Shown: piece after piece, positions 24,853 to 34,650 of the stretch
How the letters are laid out: each line of letters opens with the position of its first letter
Numbering within the stretch: the stretch's first letter is position 1
Assembly (NCBI GenBank): GCA_017620335.1
Contig: JAFZQO010000009.1
Coordinates: forward strand, 18,929-82,928
Direction: 5' to 3'
Length of the DNA: 64,000 bases
From: Bacteroidales bacterium
Lineage (GTDB): Bacteria > Bacteroidota > Bacteroidia > Bacteroidales > UBA932
Notes under the pieces: generated by a model
The model's database searches: none
What the model saw: only the letters and a program-made list of their open reading frames with translations
What the model was told of the DNA's origin: nothing
Translations under genes and position numbers: made by a program

Positions 24853-25334
24853 AAGTTCCGTTCTTTATAAAGATCCCTGATTGTCTTCCTTGCCCTTGAG
24901 AGCTGAGTCCTTACAGTGGCGGGCTGCATGCCTAATTCTATGGCTATCTGCTCCTGGGTGATGCCGCCGTATTCCACTCGTTCCATGATGTAGCGCTGGG
25001 TGTCGCTGAGTTCGCTCTCGATCAGTTTCTGGACGGCGGCGAGCTGTTCCAGGCGGTCCCGGCGGTCTTCCGCCGGCAGCCTGTCCGCCGCGTCGAGCGG
25101 GACCTTGTCCCGCCTCCGGCGGACCGCGTCCAGGCTGGTGTTGCGGACCGCCGTGCTCAGCAGCGCTTCCGCCTCAGCCGTCGTCCGGATGTCATAATCC
25201 CGTTTCCAGAGCTTGTAGAAGGCCTCCTGGAGGGCGTCGTCGGCATCCTCTGCGCTGCCGAGGATGCGCCACGCGCCCGTCCGGAAACGGTTCCGGAGTC
25301 GCAGATAGGTATCGGTCAGCAGTTCGCGCGGCAT
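24849..25334 (-). CDS. ECF-type RNA polymerase sigma factor
   Basis: Protein of 161 residues with region 2 (DADDALQEAFYKLWKR) and region 4 (ITQEQIAIELGMQPATVRTQ) of ECF sigma-70 factors, which direct RNA polymerase to alternative promoters. Regions 1 and 3 are absent, as usual. It is first in an operon with an anti-sigma-like gene (4-nt overlap), a small secreted protein and a barrel-like protein. No TAnnTTTG box was seen upstream, so it may use a different promoter, possibly its own. Confidence 0.92.
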   Translation of the reverse strand: MPRELLTDTYLRLRNRFRTGAWRILGSAEDADDALQEAFYKLWKRDYDIRTTAEAEALLSTAVRNTSLDAVRRRRDKVPLDAADRLPAEDRRDRLEQLAAVQKLIESELSDTQRYIMERVEYGGITQEQIAIELGMQPATVRTQLSRARKTIRDLYKERNL

Positions 25335-25392
25335 TGTCTTTCTTTCAATCCATTATTATAAACGCACAAATCCCCGTTTTGTGACAGCCCTT

Positions 25393-25470
25393 CCCGCAGG
25401 GTACGGCAAAAAGGGCTTGACGTGCGGGAAAATGCCCGCAGGTTACGGCAAAAAAGGATTGACGTGCGGG
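25393..25470. repeat. 42-bp hairpin repeat, locus B (2 units)
   Basis: Two units of the same repeat as at 22895-23015, with identical orientation and period: CCCGCAGGGTA at 25393, CCCGCAGGTTA at 25435, each followed by CGGCAAAA-type core and TTGACGTGCGGG. It ends 7 nt from the stop codon of the membrane protein gene. Confidence 0.85.
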
Positions 25471-25477
25471 AGGGGCG

Positions 25478-26164
25478 CTAGCGGACGATGGGGGCGGAAG
25501 GGGCCTCCGGCTCGTCCTCGGGATCGTTGAGGAAGGGGAAGGCGCCGCCCTTGACGAGCCAGGAGAATCCGAAGAGGTGCAGGAGGATGATCTCGAAGAC
25601 CATGACAAGATAGCCGTGCGCTCCGAAGAAAAACGCGAAGGCGAGGCAGGCCTCGACCACGAGCAGGCCGTAGCCGCAGATGCGGTAGATGCGGTTGCGG
25701 ATGCGCTTGCGCTCTGTCATCTCACCTTTGGACTTGGTGAACTGGAAGATGCTGTTTATGGCGATGCAGAAGAAGAACAATCCGGAGCAGGCTACATGTA
25801 CGATGTGGGAAAGCTCCACGGGCATCTGGAAGAAGCCCACCGGCGTACCGTCGGGGATCCAGCTGACCTTGCAGGGGAAGAGCACGATGCCCAGGCCGAA
25901 GATCCCGCAGAGGGAGGTGATGAAGTTGTCGGTATTGTCGTAACCGATATAGGAGATGAGGACCAGGGCTGCCGGGACCAGCACTCCGACCAAGGCCGGG
26001 GTCTGGTAATAGGTGGCCGAGATGCTCCACCACCAGTCGGTGCCGGGATGCTCCGCAATGCCTGCGGAGAACAGGGCCAGCCAGGGAAGCGAAACTCCCA
26101 GAAATCCGACTAAGTTCCTGATACGAAGGTACATCCTACCTTCTTTAGTATTGTTTTTCGTCAT
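25478..26164 (-). CDS. Polytopic membrane protein of unknown function
   Basis: Protein of about 228 residues with six hydrophobic segments, probably all transmembrane. Features include WWWSISATYYQTP after the first helix, GIFGLGIVLFPCKVSW, and a charged loop KSKGEMTERKRIRNR between helices 4 and 5. The pattern recalls small unnamed DUF998-like membrane proteins, but I do not assign it. The start is the first ATG after the -7 box (26164); a second in-frame ATG at 26134, preceded by AAGAAGG, is also possible. An upstream TTG at 26188 lies in the promoter and is excluded. Confidence 0.7.
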   Translation of the reverse strand: MTKNNTKEGRMYLRIRNLVGFLGVSLPWLALFSAGIAEHPGTDWWWSISATYYQTPALVGVLVPAALVLISYIGYDNTDNFITSLCGIFGLGIVLFPCKVSWIPDGTPVGFFQMPVELSHIVHVACSGLFFFCIAINSIFQFTKSKGEMTERKRIRNRIYRICGYGLLVVEACLAFAFFFGAHGYLVMVFEIILLHLFGFSWLVKGGAFPFLNDPEDEPEAPSAPIVR

Positions 26165-26185
26165 ATATCCATGTTTATTGCAGTT

Positions 26186-26193
26186 CAAAGATA
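26186..26193 (-). promoter_or_regulatory. -7 promoter box for the membrane protein gene
   Basis: TATCTTTG on the minus strand, 21 nt upstream of the ATG at 26164. Confidence 0.75.
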
Positions 26194-26250
26194 GTCATTT
26201 TACCCATAAACTCCCATCCCGCGCCCGTTGGATAAGTGGATACAGTTTCT

Positions 26251-26258
26251 TAATTTTG
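26251..26258 (+). promoter_or_regulatory. -7 promoter box for the esterase/C-S lyase/LRR operon
   Basis: TAATTTTG, a match to TAnnTTTG, 29 nt upstream of the ATG at 26288. Confidence 0.7.
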
Positions 26259-26266
26259 TAGTGTAA

Positions 26267-27528
<1,262 letters not shown>

Positions 27529-27529
<1 letters not shown>

Positions 27530-28794
27530 TGAAAAGAAGGACGTTCATAAAGGGAGCGGCGGCGGCCGGCGCATCTGCGCTGCTGCCCGCCGGGGCGCTA
27601 GGCAGCCTGCTTGCAGGCTGCACCGGCGCCCCAGCCCCTCCCGCCTGGGACTTCGACGCGCCCGTGGACCGCTCCGGCACATGGAGCATCAAGCACGGGC
27701 GCGCGAAGGACGGGCAGCTGGCCATGTGGATCGCGGACATGGACTTCAAGACCGCGCCCTATGTCAGCGACGCTTTACAGCAGCGCATGGACAGGGACGT
27801 CCTCGGCTATACTTCCACCCCTCCTGAGTTCTATGACGCCGTCGCCGGATGGGTCAGCGGCCAGCACGGCTGTCCGGTCGACAGGGAATGGGTCGGCTAT
27901 GCCCCTGGAGTCATCACCTCGCTCAACCAGGCATATCTGGCTTTCACCGAGCCGGGGGACAAGATCGTCATCCAGCCCCCGGTCTATGACCATTTCCGCC
28001 TGTACATAGAGCGTCTGGGGCGTGTCCCCGTCGAGAATCCAATGATTTTCGAGGACGGACGCTACAGGATGGATTTCGAAGGGCTTGAACGCCTGTTCGA
28101 CCAGCGCACCAAAGCCTTCGTGCTATGCAACCCCCACAATCCCTGCGGCATTCTCTGGGACAAGGAAACGCTGGCCACCCTGGCCGATATCTGTGAGAGG
28201 CACGGCGTCCTCGTCTTCTCGGACGAGATCCACGGCGACCTGGCGCTGTACGGCCGGCGGCACTATCCCTTCTGCGGCGTCAGCGAAGCCGCCGCGCGCA
28301 TCGGGCTCGTCTTCGCCGGCCCCACCAAGGCCTTCAACCTCGCCGGCCTTTCCGGCACCGCCTACAGCATCATCCCCGACAGGGAAAAGCGGGAGCGCTA
28401 CAAGGCCCAGCTGGGCAATCAGAAGCTCGACGAACCCTCCATCTTCACCATTGTCGCCACTATCGCGGCATATACCCACGAGCCTGACTGGCTCGAGGCA
28501 TTGAAGCGCTACCTTGAAGGGAACATAGACAAGGTAGTCCGTTTCTTTGAAGACAACAATCTGGGCATCAAGGCTATACGCCCTGAGGCTTCCTTCCTGG
28601 TCTGGCTGGACTGCCGGGCACTGGGCCTGCCTCAGGACGAGCTGATGCGCCGTTTCTCCGAGGATGCGCGCATCCTCCTGAACAACGGCGCCTCCTACGG
28701 AACGGGCGGCGAGGGCTTCGTCCGCCTCAACATCGGCTGTCCCGCCTCCGTCATCGACGAAGCCCTCGCCCGCATCAAACGTGCCTTCACCTGA
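27529..28794 (+). CDS. TAT-exported PatB/MalY-type PLP-dependent C-S lyase (aminotransferase class I/II fold)
   Basis: Protein of 421 residues. Starting at the GTG at 27529 (TAGTG overlap with the esterase) it begins with a twin-arginine signal (KRRTFIKG) that ends in a lipobox (LLAGC). That predicts a folded PLP enzyme exported and lipid-anchored. The body is a fold-type I PLP enzyme of the MalY/PatB group: CNPHNPCGILW, FSDEIHGDL, and FAGPTKAFNLAGL with the PLP-binding Lys. Such enzymes cleave cystathionine or cysteine conjugates. An earlier in-frame ATG at 27475 lies inside the esterase and would destroy the signal. The extracytoplasmic location is unusual for this family. Confidence 0.85.
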
Positions 28795-28816
28795 CGCAAG
28801 CATAATAATCGAAACT

Positions 28817-30811
28817 ATGAAAAAACTGACGGCCGTTACCCTATTGGCGATAGTCCTTTCCCTGTGCGGATGCACTAAGAAAGAACCGTCCGTCGAGTCC
28901 ATTGCCCTCAATGTCACTGAGGCCGTGTTGGAGACCGGAGACACGCTCTCGCTGTCGGTCACCGTATCTCCATCTTCCATTAAACCGGATGCAGTAACTT
29001 GGAGATCATTTTCAAAGGAGGTTGCTTCCGTATCCTCGTCAGGTGTCGTCAGGGCTTTGTCCGAGGGCTCTGCCCGCATCACCGCTTCGTTGTACGGGCA
29101 GACCGCTTCCTGCACCGTCACGGTCGTCCGCAAGGCCCTCCCTGCGTCTTCAGTGGACCTGGACCGTGATATCCTCAGCCTGCTTGAAGGCAGTACGGGC
29201 GAGATCCATGCCACTCTCATACCTGCGGAGGCCTCTGGCAGGCCGGTTTCATGGGAGACTTCAAACCCTGCAGTGGCAACGGTAAAGGATGGGGTGGTCT
29301 CTGCATTGAAGGAAGGCCGCGCGGTCATAACGGCAAAGGCGGACGATGCCTCTGCATCCTGCACGGTGAATGTTTACGGGGCTTCTTCCCTGAATCCAAT
29401 CCCTTTTGCCGACTTAATTCTCAAGTCAAAGCTGGTCGATGCCTATGACTCGGACGGCGACGGCGAACTTTCATATTTCGAAGCGGCGTCAGTTACGGTC
29501 TTCAAAGATGTATTCGGAGGCGAAAAGGCATTCAAGTCATTTGATGAGTTCGAGTTCTTTACCTGTGTTACATCCATCCGGGAGGGGATGTTCGAAGACT
29601 GGGACCTCAGGTCGATCAAGTTACCGGATTCGATACGCCGGATCAATCGGAAGGCTTTCAAGGGCTGCGGACTGATGAAATCCATCGTCATACCTGATTC
29701 CGTGACGGAGCTTCTGTCTTCGGCATTCGAGGGCTGCCAGGAACTGGAATCAATCACGTTAAGCAAGTCGCTGAAAAGGATAGAAGAGCGGACGTTCCGT
29801 GGATGCACGAATCTCAAGAGCATACATCTACCGGAATCCGTTACTTCGGTCGGGAACGAGGCTTTCTGGAGTTGCTGGTGGCTTTCAGAAGCCATTCTGT
29901 CACCTTCGCTCAAAATAATAGGGGACGCAGCCTTCTATGATTGCCGGAGACTATCCTCCATAGATATCCCGGATTCAGTCACGGATATGGGATGGGCTGC
30001 ATTCAGCGGGTGCTACGGGCTGTCATCGGTAAGGATAGGGAATTCCTTGAAGTTTTTGGATGAGAGGGCATTCTATCAGTGTACCGGGATTCCGGAGATA
30101 GTCATTCCGGATTCGGTGATGTACATAGGTGATTCTGCTTTCTACGGCTGCAGCGGCATCACAACCCTGAAGATCGGGTCCGGTGTGACAAGCATAGGGG
30201 ATTGGGCGTTCTTTGCTTGCAGGAGGCTTGCATCCATCGAGATCCCCGACTCTGTCAAGACCATCGGCGCCGCCGCGTTCGGCTCCTGCGATGGCGCTAT
30301 GGGTGCTTTGGTCATCCCGGATTCGGTTACGGAGATAGGAGGGGGAGCGTTCGCAAGCTGCTACGGCCTTACATCGGTCAGCCTTCCCTCCACGATTGAA
30401 GCTATCGAAAGTACCTCTTTCTACGAATGCCTCGGTCTCAGCAATATCGTCATACCTGATTCAGTGAAACGGATCGGCGAAAGAGCCTTCGCGTCGGGTG
30501 CCCTGACATCCATTGAAATACCCGATTCGGTGCAGTATATCGAAGAGGCAGCGTTCCGTTTCTGTACCCAGTTGAAAACCGTTACTGTCGGAAGGTCCAT
30601 CAGGAGCATAGGACGACAGGCGTTCTGCTATTGTGAGGCCTTGGAGTCGGTCACGGTCCTGGCGGACTCTCCGCCCAGAGGAGGTGAAGACATGTTCCTC
30701 TTGACCAATGATTGTCCCATTTATGTCCCGGAAGTGTCCCTTGAGCAATACCGCAATGCCTGGACAGTTTATCTGGACAGGATAATGGCGATTCCCGCTA
30801 CCGGGAATTAA
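28817..30811 (+). CDS. BspA-type leucine-rich repeat lipoprotein with two BIG2 domains
   Basis: Surface lipoprotein of 664 residues (signal ending LCGC). Two bacterial Ig-like group 2 domains follow (about 25-105 and 105-185; WRSFSKEVASVSSSGVVRAL and WETSNPAVATVKDGVVSAL are their signature strands). A Ca-loop-like segment DSDGDGELSYFEA comes next. The rest is about 15 BspA-type LRRs of ~23 residues, each with IxIPDSVTxIGxxAFxGC-like spacing. Such proteins act as adhesins or binders of host or glycan ligands. The start is the ATG at 28817, 22 nt after the C-S lyase gene. It is the last gene of the esterase-lyase operon. Confidence 0.9.
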   Translation: MKKLTAVTLLAIVLSLCGCTKKEPSVESIALNVTEAVLETGDTLSLSVTVSPSSIKPDAVTWRSFSKEVASVSSSGVVRALSEGSARITASLYGQTASCTVTVVRKALPASSVDLDRDILSLLEGSTGEIHATLIPAEASGRPVSWETSNPAVATVKDGVVSALKEGRAVITAKADDASASCTVNVYGASSLNPIPFADLILKSKLVDAYDSDGDGELSYFEAASVTVFKDVFGGEKAFKSFDEFEFFTCVTSIREGMFEDWDLRSIKLPDSIRRINRKAFKGCGLMKSIVIPDSVTELLSSAFEGCQELESITLSKSLKRIEERTFRGCTNLKSIHLPESVTSVGNEAFWSCWWLSEAILSPSLKIIGDAAFYDCRRLSSIDIPDSVTDMGWAAFSGCYGLSSVRIGNSLKFLDERAFYQCTGIPEIVIPDSVMYIGDSAFYGCSGITTLKIGSGVTSIGDWAFFACRRLASIEIPDSVKTIGAAAFGSCDGAMGALVIPDSVTEIGGGAFASCYGLTSVSLPSTIEAIESTSFYECLGLSNIVIPDSVKRIGERAFASGALTSIEIPDSVQYIEEAAFRFCTQLKTVTVGRSIRSIGRQAFCYCEALESVTVLADSPPRGGEDMFLLTNDCPIYVPEVSLEQYRNAWTVYLDRIMAIPATGN

Positions 30812-30845
30812 CCGCTTTTTTCTTGCAACCCGCCCGCAAATAAAG

Positions 30846-30853
30846 TATATTTG
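30846..30853 (+). promoter_or_regulatory. -7 promoter box for the MBL-fold gene
   Basis: TATATTTG, 20 nt upstream of the ATG at 30874. A GTG at 30853 overlaps its last base and is therefore not a usable start. Confidence 0.8.
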
Positions 30854-30873
30854 TGGTAAATAGCGTTCATTCC

Positions 30874-31851
30874 ATGAAAAGAAGAGAATTCCTCCGCATC
30901 GCAGCCATGACGCCTGTCGCCGCCGCCGCACTCAATCCGTTGAATCTGGCCAAGGCCCAGGATCCCCCGGGCAGCCGTCCCCCGCAGGGCATGCCTCCGG
31001 GCGGTTTCCCCGGAAGGAATCAGGGCCCCGTCGTATATGAGCCCGCAGGCCCCGGCATCCATGTCCGTTTCCTCGGCACCGGCGGCGCAGACTGGAACGG
31101 CCCCTCCTCCAACGGCGAGCTGAGGCGCCATGCGAGCATCCTCGCGGACGGCAAGGTCCTCTTCGACTATACTCCATCCGCGGCTGACATGGTCCCTGAA
31201 AAGCGTCCGGAGGTCGTATTCTATACCCATTCCCATAACGACCACTATGACGCCAAGGCCGCCCTGGAGCTTGGCATCAAGCGGGTTTACCTGGGAGAGA
31301 CATGGCTCGAAAGGGCGAAGAGCGACTTCCAGAAAGCCTCTGAGTCCACGGGCAAGCCCGTCCCCGAGATCATCCCGCTCTCACTCGGACAGGTAGTTGA
31401 GTTGGAAGGCCTGAAGGTGACGGCCCTGCCGGCCAACCACACTTCCAACTATTCTGATGAGCAGGCGCTTATCTATCTCATCGAGAAGGATTCAACCCGC
31501 CTCCTTTACGCTACGGACACTGCCGGGCTTATGGCCCTGGCCCTCGCGATGGCCGGTGTCGGGCAGTTCTCGCGCGAGCGCAAATACCTGACCGGCATCA
31601 TCATGGAGGCCACGATGGGACTCGACTACAAGAACGACGACCAGAGGATGTTCTCGCACTCCAGCGTAGAGCAGGTGGCTAATACGGTCAAGGTCCTTTC
31701 GGACAGCCGCAAGTATGTCCCCGTGGAAGGACAGAAGGTGTATATCACGCACATGTCGAAGATGCAGCAACCGTCCCAGGATGTGCTGGACAGTACGCTG
31801 CCGGATCCCATCAAGGCCGCATACGACGGCCTGGAGGTCGTATTCCCTTAG
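30874..31851 (+). CDS. TAT-exported metallo-beta-lactamase-fold hydrolase
   Basis: Protein of 325 residues with a twin-arginine signal (KRREFLRIAA, cleavage near AKAQ), then a Pro/Gly-rich linker (SRPPQGMPPGGFPG). The MBL domain carries the metal site THSHNDHYDA (HxHxDH), ALPANHTS (next His) and YATDTAG (bridging Asp); YITHMSK holds the last His. The fold fits RNase Z-like or phosphodiesterase-like hydrolases. The substrate is unknown, but the export signal places it in the periplasm. Its stop codon overlaps the stop of the convergent CDF gene. Confidence 0.88.
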   Translation: MKRREFLRIAAMTPVAAAALNPLNLAKAQDPPGSRPPQGMPPGGFPGRNQGPVVYEPAGPGIHVRFLGTGGADWNGPSSNGELRRHASILADGKVLFDYTPSAADMVPEKRPEVVFYTHSHNDHYDAKAALELGIKRVYLGETWLERAKSDFQKASESTGKPVPEIIPLSLGQVVELEGLKVTALPANHTSNYSDEQALIYLIEKDSTRLLYATDTAGLMALALAMAGVGQFSRERKYLTGIIMEATMGLDYKNDDQRMFSHSSVEQVANTVKVLSDSRKYVPVEGQKVYITHMSKMQQPSQDVLDSTLPDPIKAAYDGLEVVFP

Positions 31852-32765
31852 GATTCTTCCGCGGTGGAGGCCGCGTCCTTGACGGGCTCCATGTGAAGGG
31901 TGACTATGGTCTGGGGGCCGAAGCGCTCCTTCAATGTGTTCTCAATACGTGAACTGAGTTCGTGCGCCTGCCTGAGCGGCATGGCGCCGTCCATCCTTAT
32001 GTGCGCTTCGATGGCGACGCGGTTCCCGATGCGCCTGGTTCGGAGGTTGTGGGGCTCGTAGATGTCCTCAAAAGAGTGGAAAACGGAGAGGATCTCCTCC
32101 TCCGTCTTCTCCGGCAGGGACTCGTCGGTGAGTTCGCCGAGGCTCGGACGCATGATCTCCCACGCCACCTTTACGAGCATTCCGCCGACCACGATGGATG
32201 CCAGGGGGTCAAGGACCGTCCACCTTCCTCCGAGCAGCACCGCGCCGCCGATGCCGATGGCTGCGCCGATGGACGACAGGGCGTCGCTGCGGTGATGCCA
32301 GGCGTTTGCAGTCAGGGCGGATGACTCGAGCTCGCGGCCCTTCCTGGCGGTGTACCGGAACATCAACTCCTTGAGTAATATGGAAATGAGCGCGGCCCAG
32401 AGGGCAAGGCGGCCGGGCGAAGCCAGGTCGGCGCCGCAGAGCCAGGCCGCGAACTTCATAGCCCCTGAGACTATGATGCCCACGGCCGCGCCGAACAGCG
32501 CCAGGCTGATGAACAGCGAGGCCAATGTTTCGAACTTGCCGTGCCCGTAGTCGTGCGACTGGTCCTGGGGCCTCGCGCTGATGCCCACGAACACCAGGAC
32601 TATGATGTCTGTTATGAAGTCGGAAAGGGAATGGACGGCGTCCGCAATCATCGCGGAACTGTGCCCCAGCACGCCCGCGATGAACTTGAAGATGACCAGC
32701 AGCGCGTTCCCTGCGCTCCCGACCAGCGTTACCCTGTATATCTGCTTCTCCCTTTCCATAGTCAT
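31848..32765 (-). CDS. Cation diffusion facilitator family metal/H+ antiporter
   Basis: Inner-membrane efflux protein of 305 residues that exports divalent metals such as Zn, Fe or Mn in exchange for protons. Six transmembrane helices, with the metal-site motifs ADAVHSLSDF in helix 2 and HHRSDALSS (HxxxD) in helix 5. The C-terminal ~90 residues form the cytoplasmic metallochaperone-like domain (HNLRTRRIGNRVAIEAHI). Length is typical. Metal specificity cannot be decided from these motifs. Monocistronic. Confidence 0.93.
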   Translation of the reverse strand: MTMEREKQIYRVTLVGSAGNALLVIFKFIAGVLGHSSAMIADAVHSLSDFITDIIVLVFVGISARPQDQSHDYGHGKFETLASLFISLALFGAAVGIIVSGAMKFAAWLCGADLASPGRLALWAALISILLKELMFRYTARKGRELESSALTANAWHHRSDALSSIGAAIGIGGAVLLGGRWTVLDPLASIVVGGMLVKVAWEIMRPSLGELTDESLPEKTEEEILSVFHSFEDIYEPHNLRTRRIGNRVAIEAHIRMDGAMPLRQAHELSSRIENTLKERFGPQTIVTLHMEPVKDAASTAEES

Positions 32766-32781
32766 TCAAACAATGTCCATG

Positions 32782-32789
32782 CAAAGGTA
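32782..32789 (-). promoter_or_regulatory. -7 promoter box for the CDF gene
   Basis: TACCTTTG on the minus strand, 16 nt upstream of the ATG at 32765. Confidence 0.75.
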
Positions 32790-32856
32790 ATAATTTCCTT
32801 TTGCTTTGTATTTTTATTTGGCTATCTTGCCCGCATGAAACAAAGTAAGGTATGTC

Positions 32857-34035
32857 ATGAAGAATAAGGTTTTATTGAGAGCGGCGTTTCTCCTGCTGGT
32901 TTCCTGCAATAACGGCAGCGTGTCCGTGTTCGACCGCGTGGAGAGGATCTGCAACAGGGACGGCGGCAAATTGTGGGGCGTTAATCTTTATTCCCCTGTC
33001 CTCGGCGTCGATTCGCTGAGGCACATTGTCAGCAACGTCGCTGATGCTCCTGAGACCTTCCCACCTGACATGCCTGTCGCCAATTCCACGACGGAGCTGG
33101 ACGGGAGGCGCTGGACCATGGTCATCTGGCCTTTGTCCGGAGACGAAAGGCATCAGAACGAACTCCTTATACACGAGATGTTCCATTACCGCCAGCCGGA
33201 GCTGGGATTTGAATTCAGTAATCCCAACAACTCCCACCTGTCGAACAGGGATGCCCGCACCCTGCTGAAACTCGAGTGGAATGCGCTGAAGGCTGCGGCG
33301 GGATGCCGGGGAGAGCGGAAGACAGAGGCACTGGCCGATGCGCTGGCTTTCCGGGCCCTGAGACGTCAGCTGTATCCGGATTACGCCGTCGAGGAGTGTT
33401 CGCTTGAGATCCTTGAAGGTCTCGCAGAATACACCGGAAGGCGGCTCGCATCCCCTTCGGACAAGGAATACATCCGGGGCCTTTCCAGCCTGGACTACCT
33501 TTATTCCTCGGATAATCTGACCAGGTCGTTCGCATACCTGTCCGGACCCCTGTACGGACTTGTCCTGGACCAGTCCGGACGTCATTGGCAGAAGGAAATG
33601 AAAGTTGACAGTGACCTTGGGGCGGCAGTCAAGGAGATATATGGTATCGAACTTCCTGACAATCTTGAAGAAGCCTGCGAAGCCGCCCGGATGAAGTACG
33701 GTTTTGAGGCAGTCGATGCGGTTGAAGAAGAATTCGAGCGTCAGCTTGAAGAGAGGAATGCTCAGCTTGCCAGGCTGTTCGCTCCGGAAAACGTCATCTC
33801 TCTCGACTGTCCAAGCCTTTCGATACAGTTCCCTCCCAACGGCATGATCCAGATGGATGACGGCAGCATGATTATCTATGGTGGTGAAGCCTATTGGGAC
33901 TGGGGATACGTGGAAGGCCGTCCCCTGAAGGTGACGGCAGACTGGAAACACGTCGAACTGCCCCGGCTCGACACCCTTTCGGTCAGGGGAGACACTACGG
34001 TCACCTCAGGCTGGACAATGGTCAGGAAGAAATAG
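32857..34035 (+). CDS. Putative gluzincin-like metallopeptidase lipoprotein
   Basis: Protein of 392 residues with a lipoprotein signal (LLVSC, Cys17). It has a zinc-binding HEMFH motif (106-110). About 75 residues later comes EILEGLAEYTG (184-194), which matches the WxxEGLAEY helix that provides the third zinc ligand in MA-clan (gluzincin) peptidases. The C-terminal ~100 residues are beta-rich (MIIYGGEAYWDWGYV). I could not place it in a named family. A zinc peptidase at the cell surface or periplasm is a reasonable inference. No clear TAnnTTTG box was found upstream. Confidence 0.7.
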   Translation: MKNKVLLRAAFLLLVSCNNGSVSVFDRVERICNRDGGKLWGVNLYSPVLGVDSLRHIVSNVADAPETFPPDMPVANSTTELDGRRWTMVIWPLSGDERHQNELLIHEMFHYRQPELGFEFSNPNNSHLSNRDARTLLKLEWNALKAAAGCRGERKTEALADALAFRALRRQLYPDYAVEECSLEILEGLAEYTGRRLASPSDKEYIRGLSSLDYLYSSDNLTRSFAYLSGPLYGLVLDQSGRHWQKEMKVDSDLGAAVKEIYGIELPDNLEEACEAARMKYGFEAVDAVEEEFERQLEERNAQLARLFAPENVISLDCPSLSIQFPPNGMIQMDDGSMIIYGGEAYWDWGYVEGRPLKVTADWKHVELPRLDTLSVRGDTTVTSGWTMVRKK

Positions 34036-34073
34036 GGGAATACCGTCAGGCTGACAGTCCCCCCCCCGGTTTC

Positions 34074-34646
34074 CTAGAAACTAAATGTAATGCCGAAACC
34101 GTTTCCGGTGGGCCCGAGACTCAGCTGAGCTTCGGGTCCGTCGGCATTATATGAGCCGACTATATTGTTGAGTTTCTTGCAGTTGACGGCCAGTATGGGG
34201 ATGCCGGCGCCCATGGCTGCAAGCCCGGCCCCGGCGGCTATCAGGCCTCCGGTGATGTAGGGCTTGCCGGCGGAGGCGCCCGCCTCCGCACCTTGCTGTG
34301 CGCCCTCCTCGCCGCCTATGCTTCCGAAAATCGCTCCGGCCGCTCCTCCGACAATACTGGCGGTAGCCCCCAGCAATACTGCGGCACAGCCTCCCAGCGC
34401 GACAACTCCGCCGCCGATGGTGAGGCCCATGCCGGCATCCCTGCCGGTCTTAGCCTTCTGCCAGGCGGGATTGAAGTCCCTCCCGCCTATGTCAGACAGC
34501 AGTATCATCTGATCCTCCGTGGAAAGTTTCTCCCCATCCACCTTAATATGCGTCCCGGCCCTCTTTGCAACGCCGGTCCCCGCATACTGCGCCCATGCTC
34601 CCACCGAAAGGAGCATCAGCGCCATTATTACTATAATCCTTTTCAT
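34074..34646 (-). CDS. Glycine-zipper-rich secreted protein of unknown function
   Basis: Protein of 190 residues with a signal peptide (to about GAWAQ). The middle is rich in small residues in glycine-zipper spacing (GGGVVALGGCAAVLLGATAS and on) with two hydrophobic stretches, and the C-terminus ends GFGITFSF, an outer-membrane-like terminus. The true start is the ATG at 34646 (or the adjacent ATG at 34649), 1-4 nt after the stop of the tocopherol-cyclase-like gene; the open frame upstream of it is antisense noise. A 9-nt C-run lies between this gene and the convergent peptidase gene. Confidence 0.7.
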   Translation of the reverse strand: MKRIIVIMALMLLSVGAWAQYAGTGVAKRAGTHIKVDGEKLSTEDQMILLSDIGGRDFNPAWQKAKTGRDAGMGLTIGGGVVALGGCAAVLLGATASIVGGAAGAIFGSIGGEEGAQQGAEAGASAGKPYITGGLIAAGAGLAAMGAGIPILAVNCKKLNNIVGSYNADGPEAQLSLGPTGNGFGITFSF

Positions 34647-34650
34647 CATT

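Noticed and set aside
34059-34067. Run of nine C between convergent genes as a phase-variable tract
   Set aside because: It is outside any coding region and not in a promoter, so phase variation has no obvious target; may also be an assembly length uncertainty.
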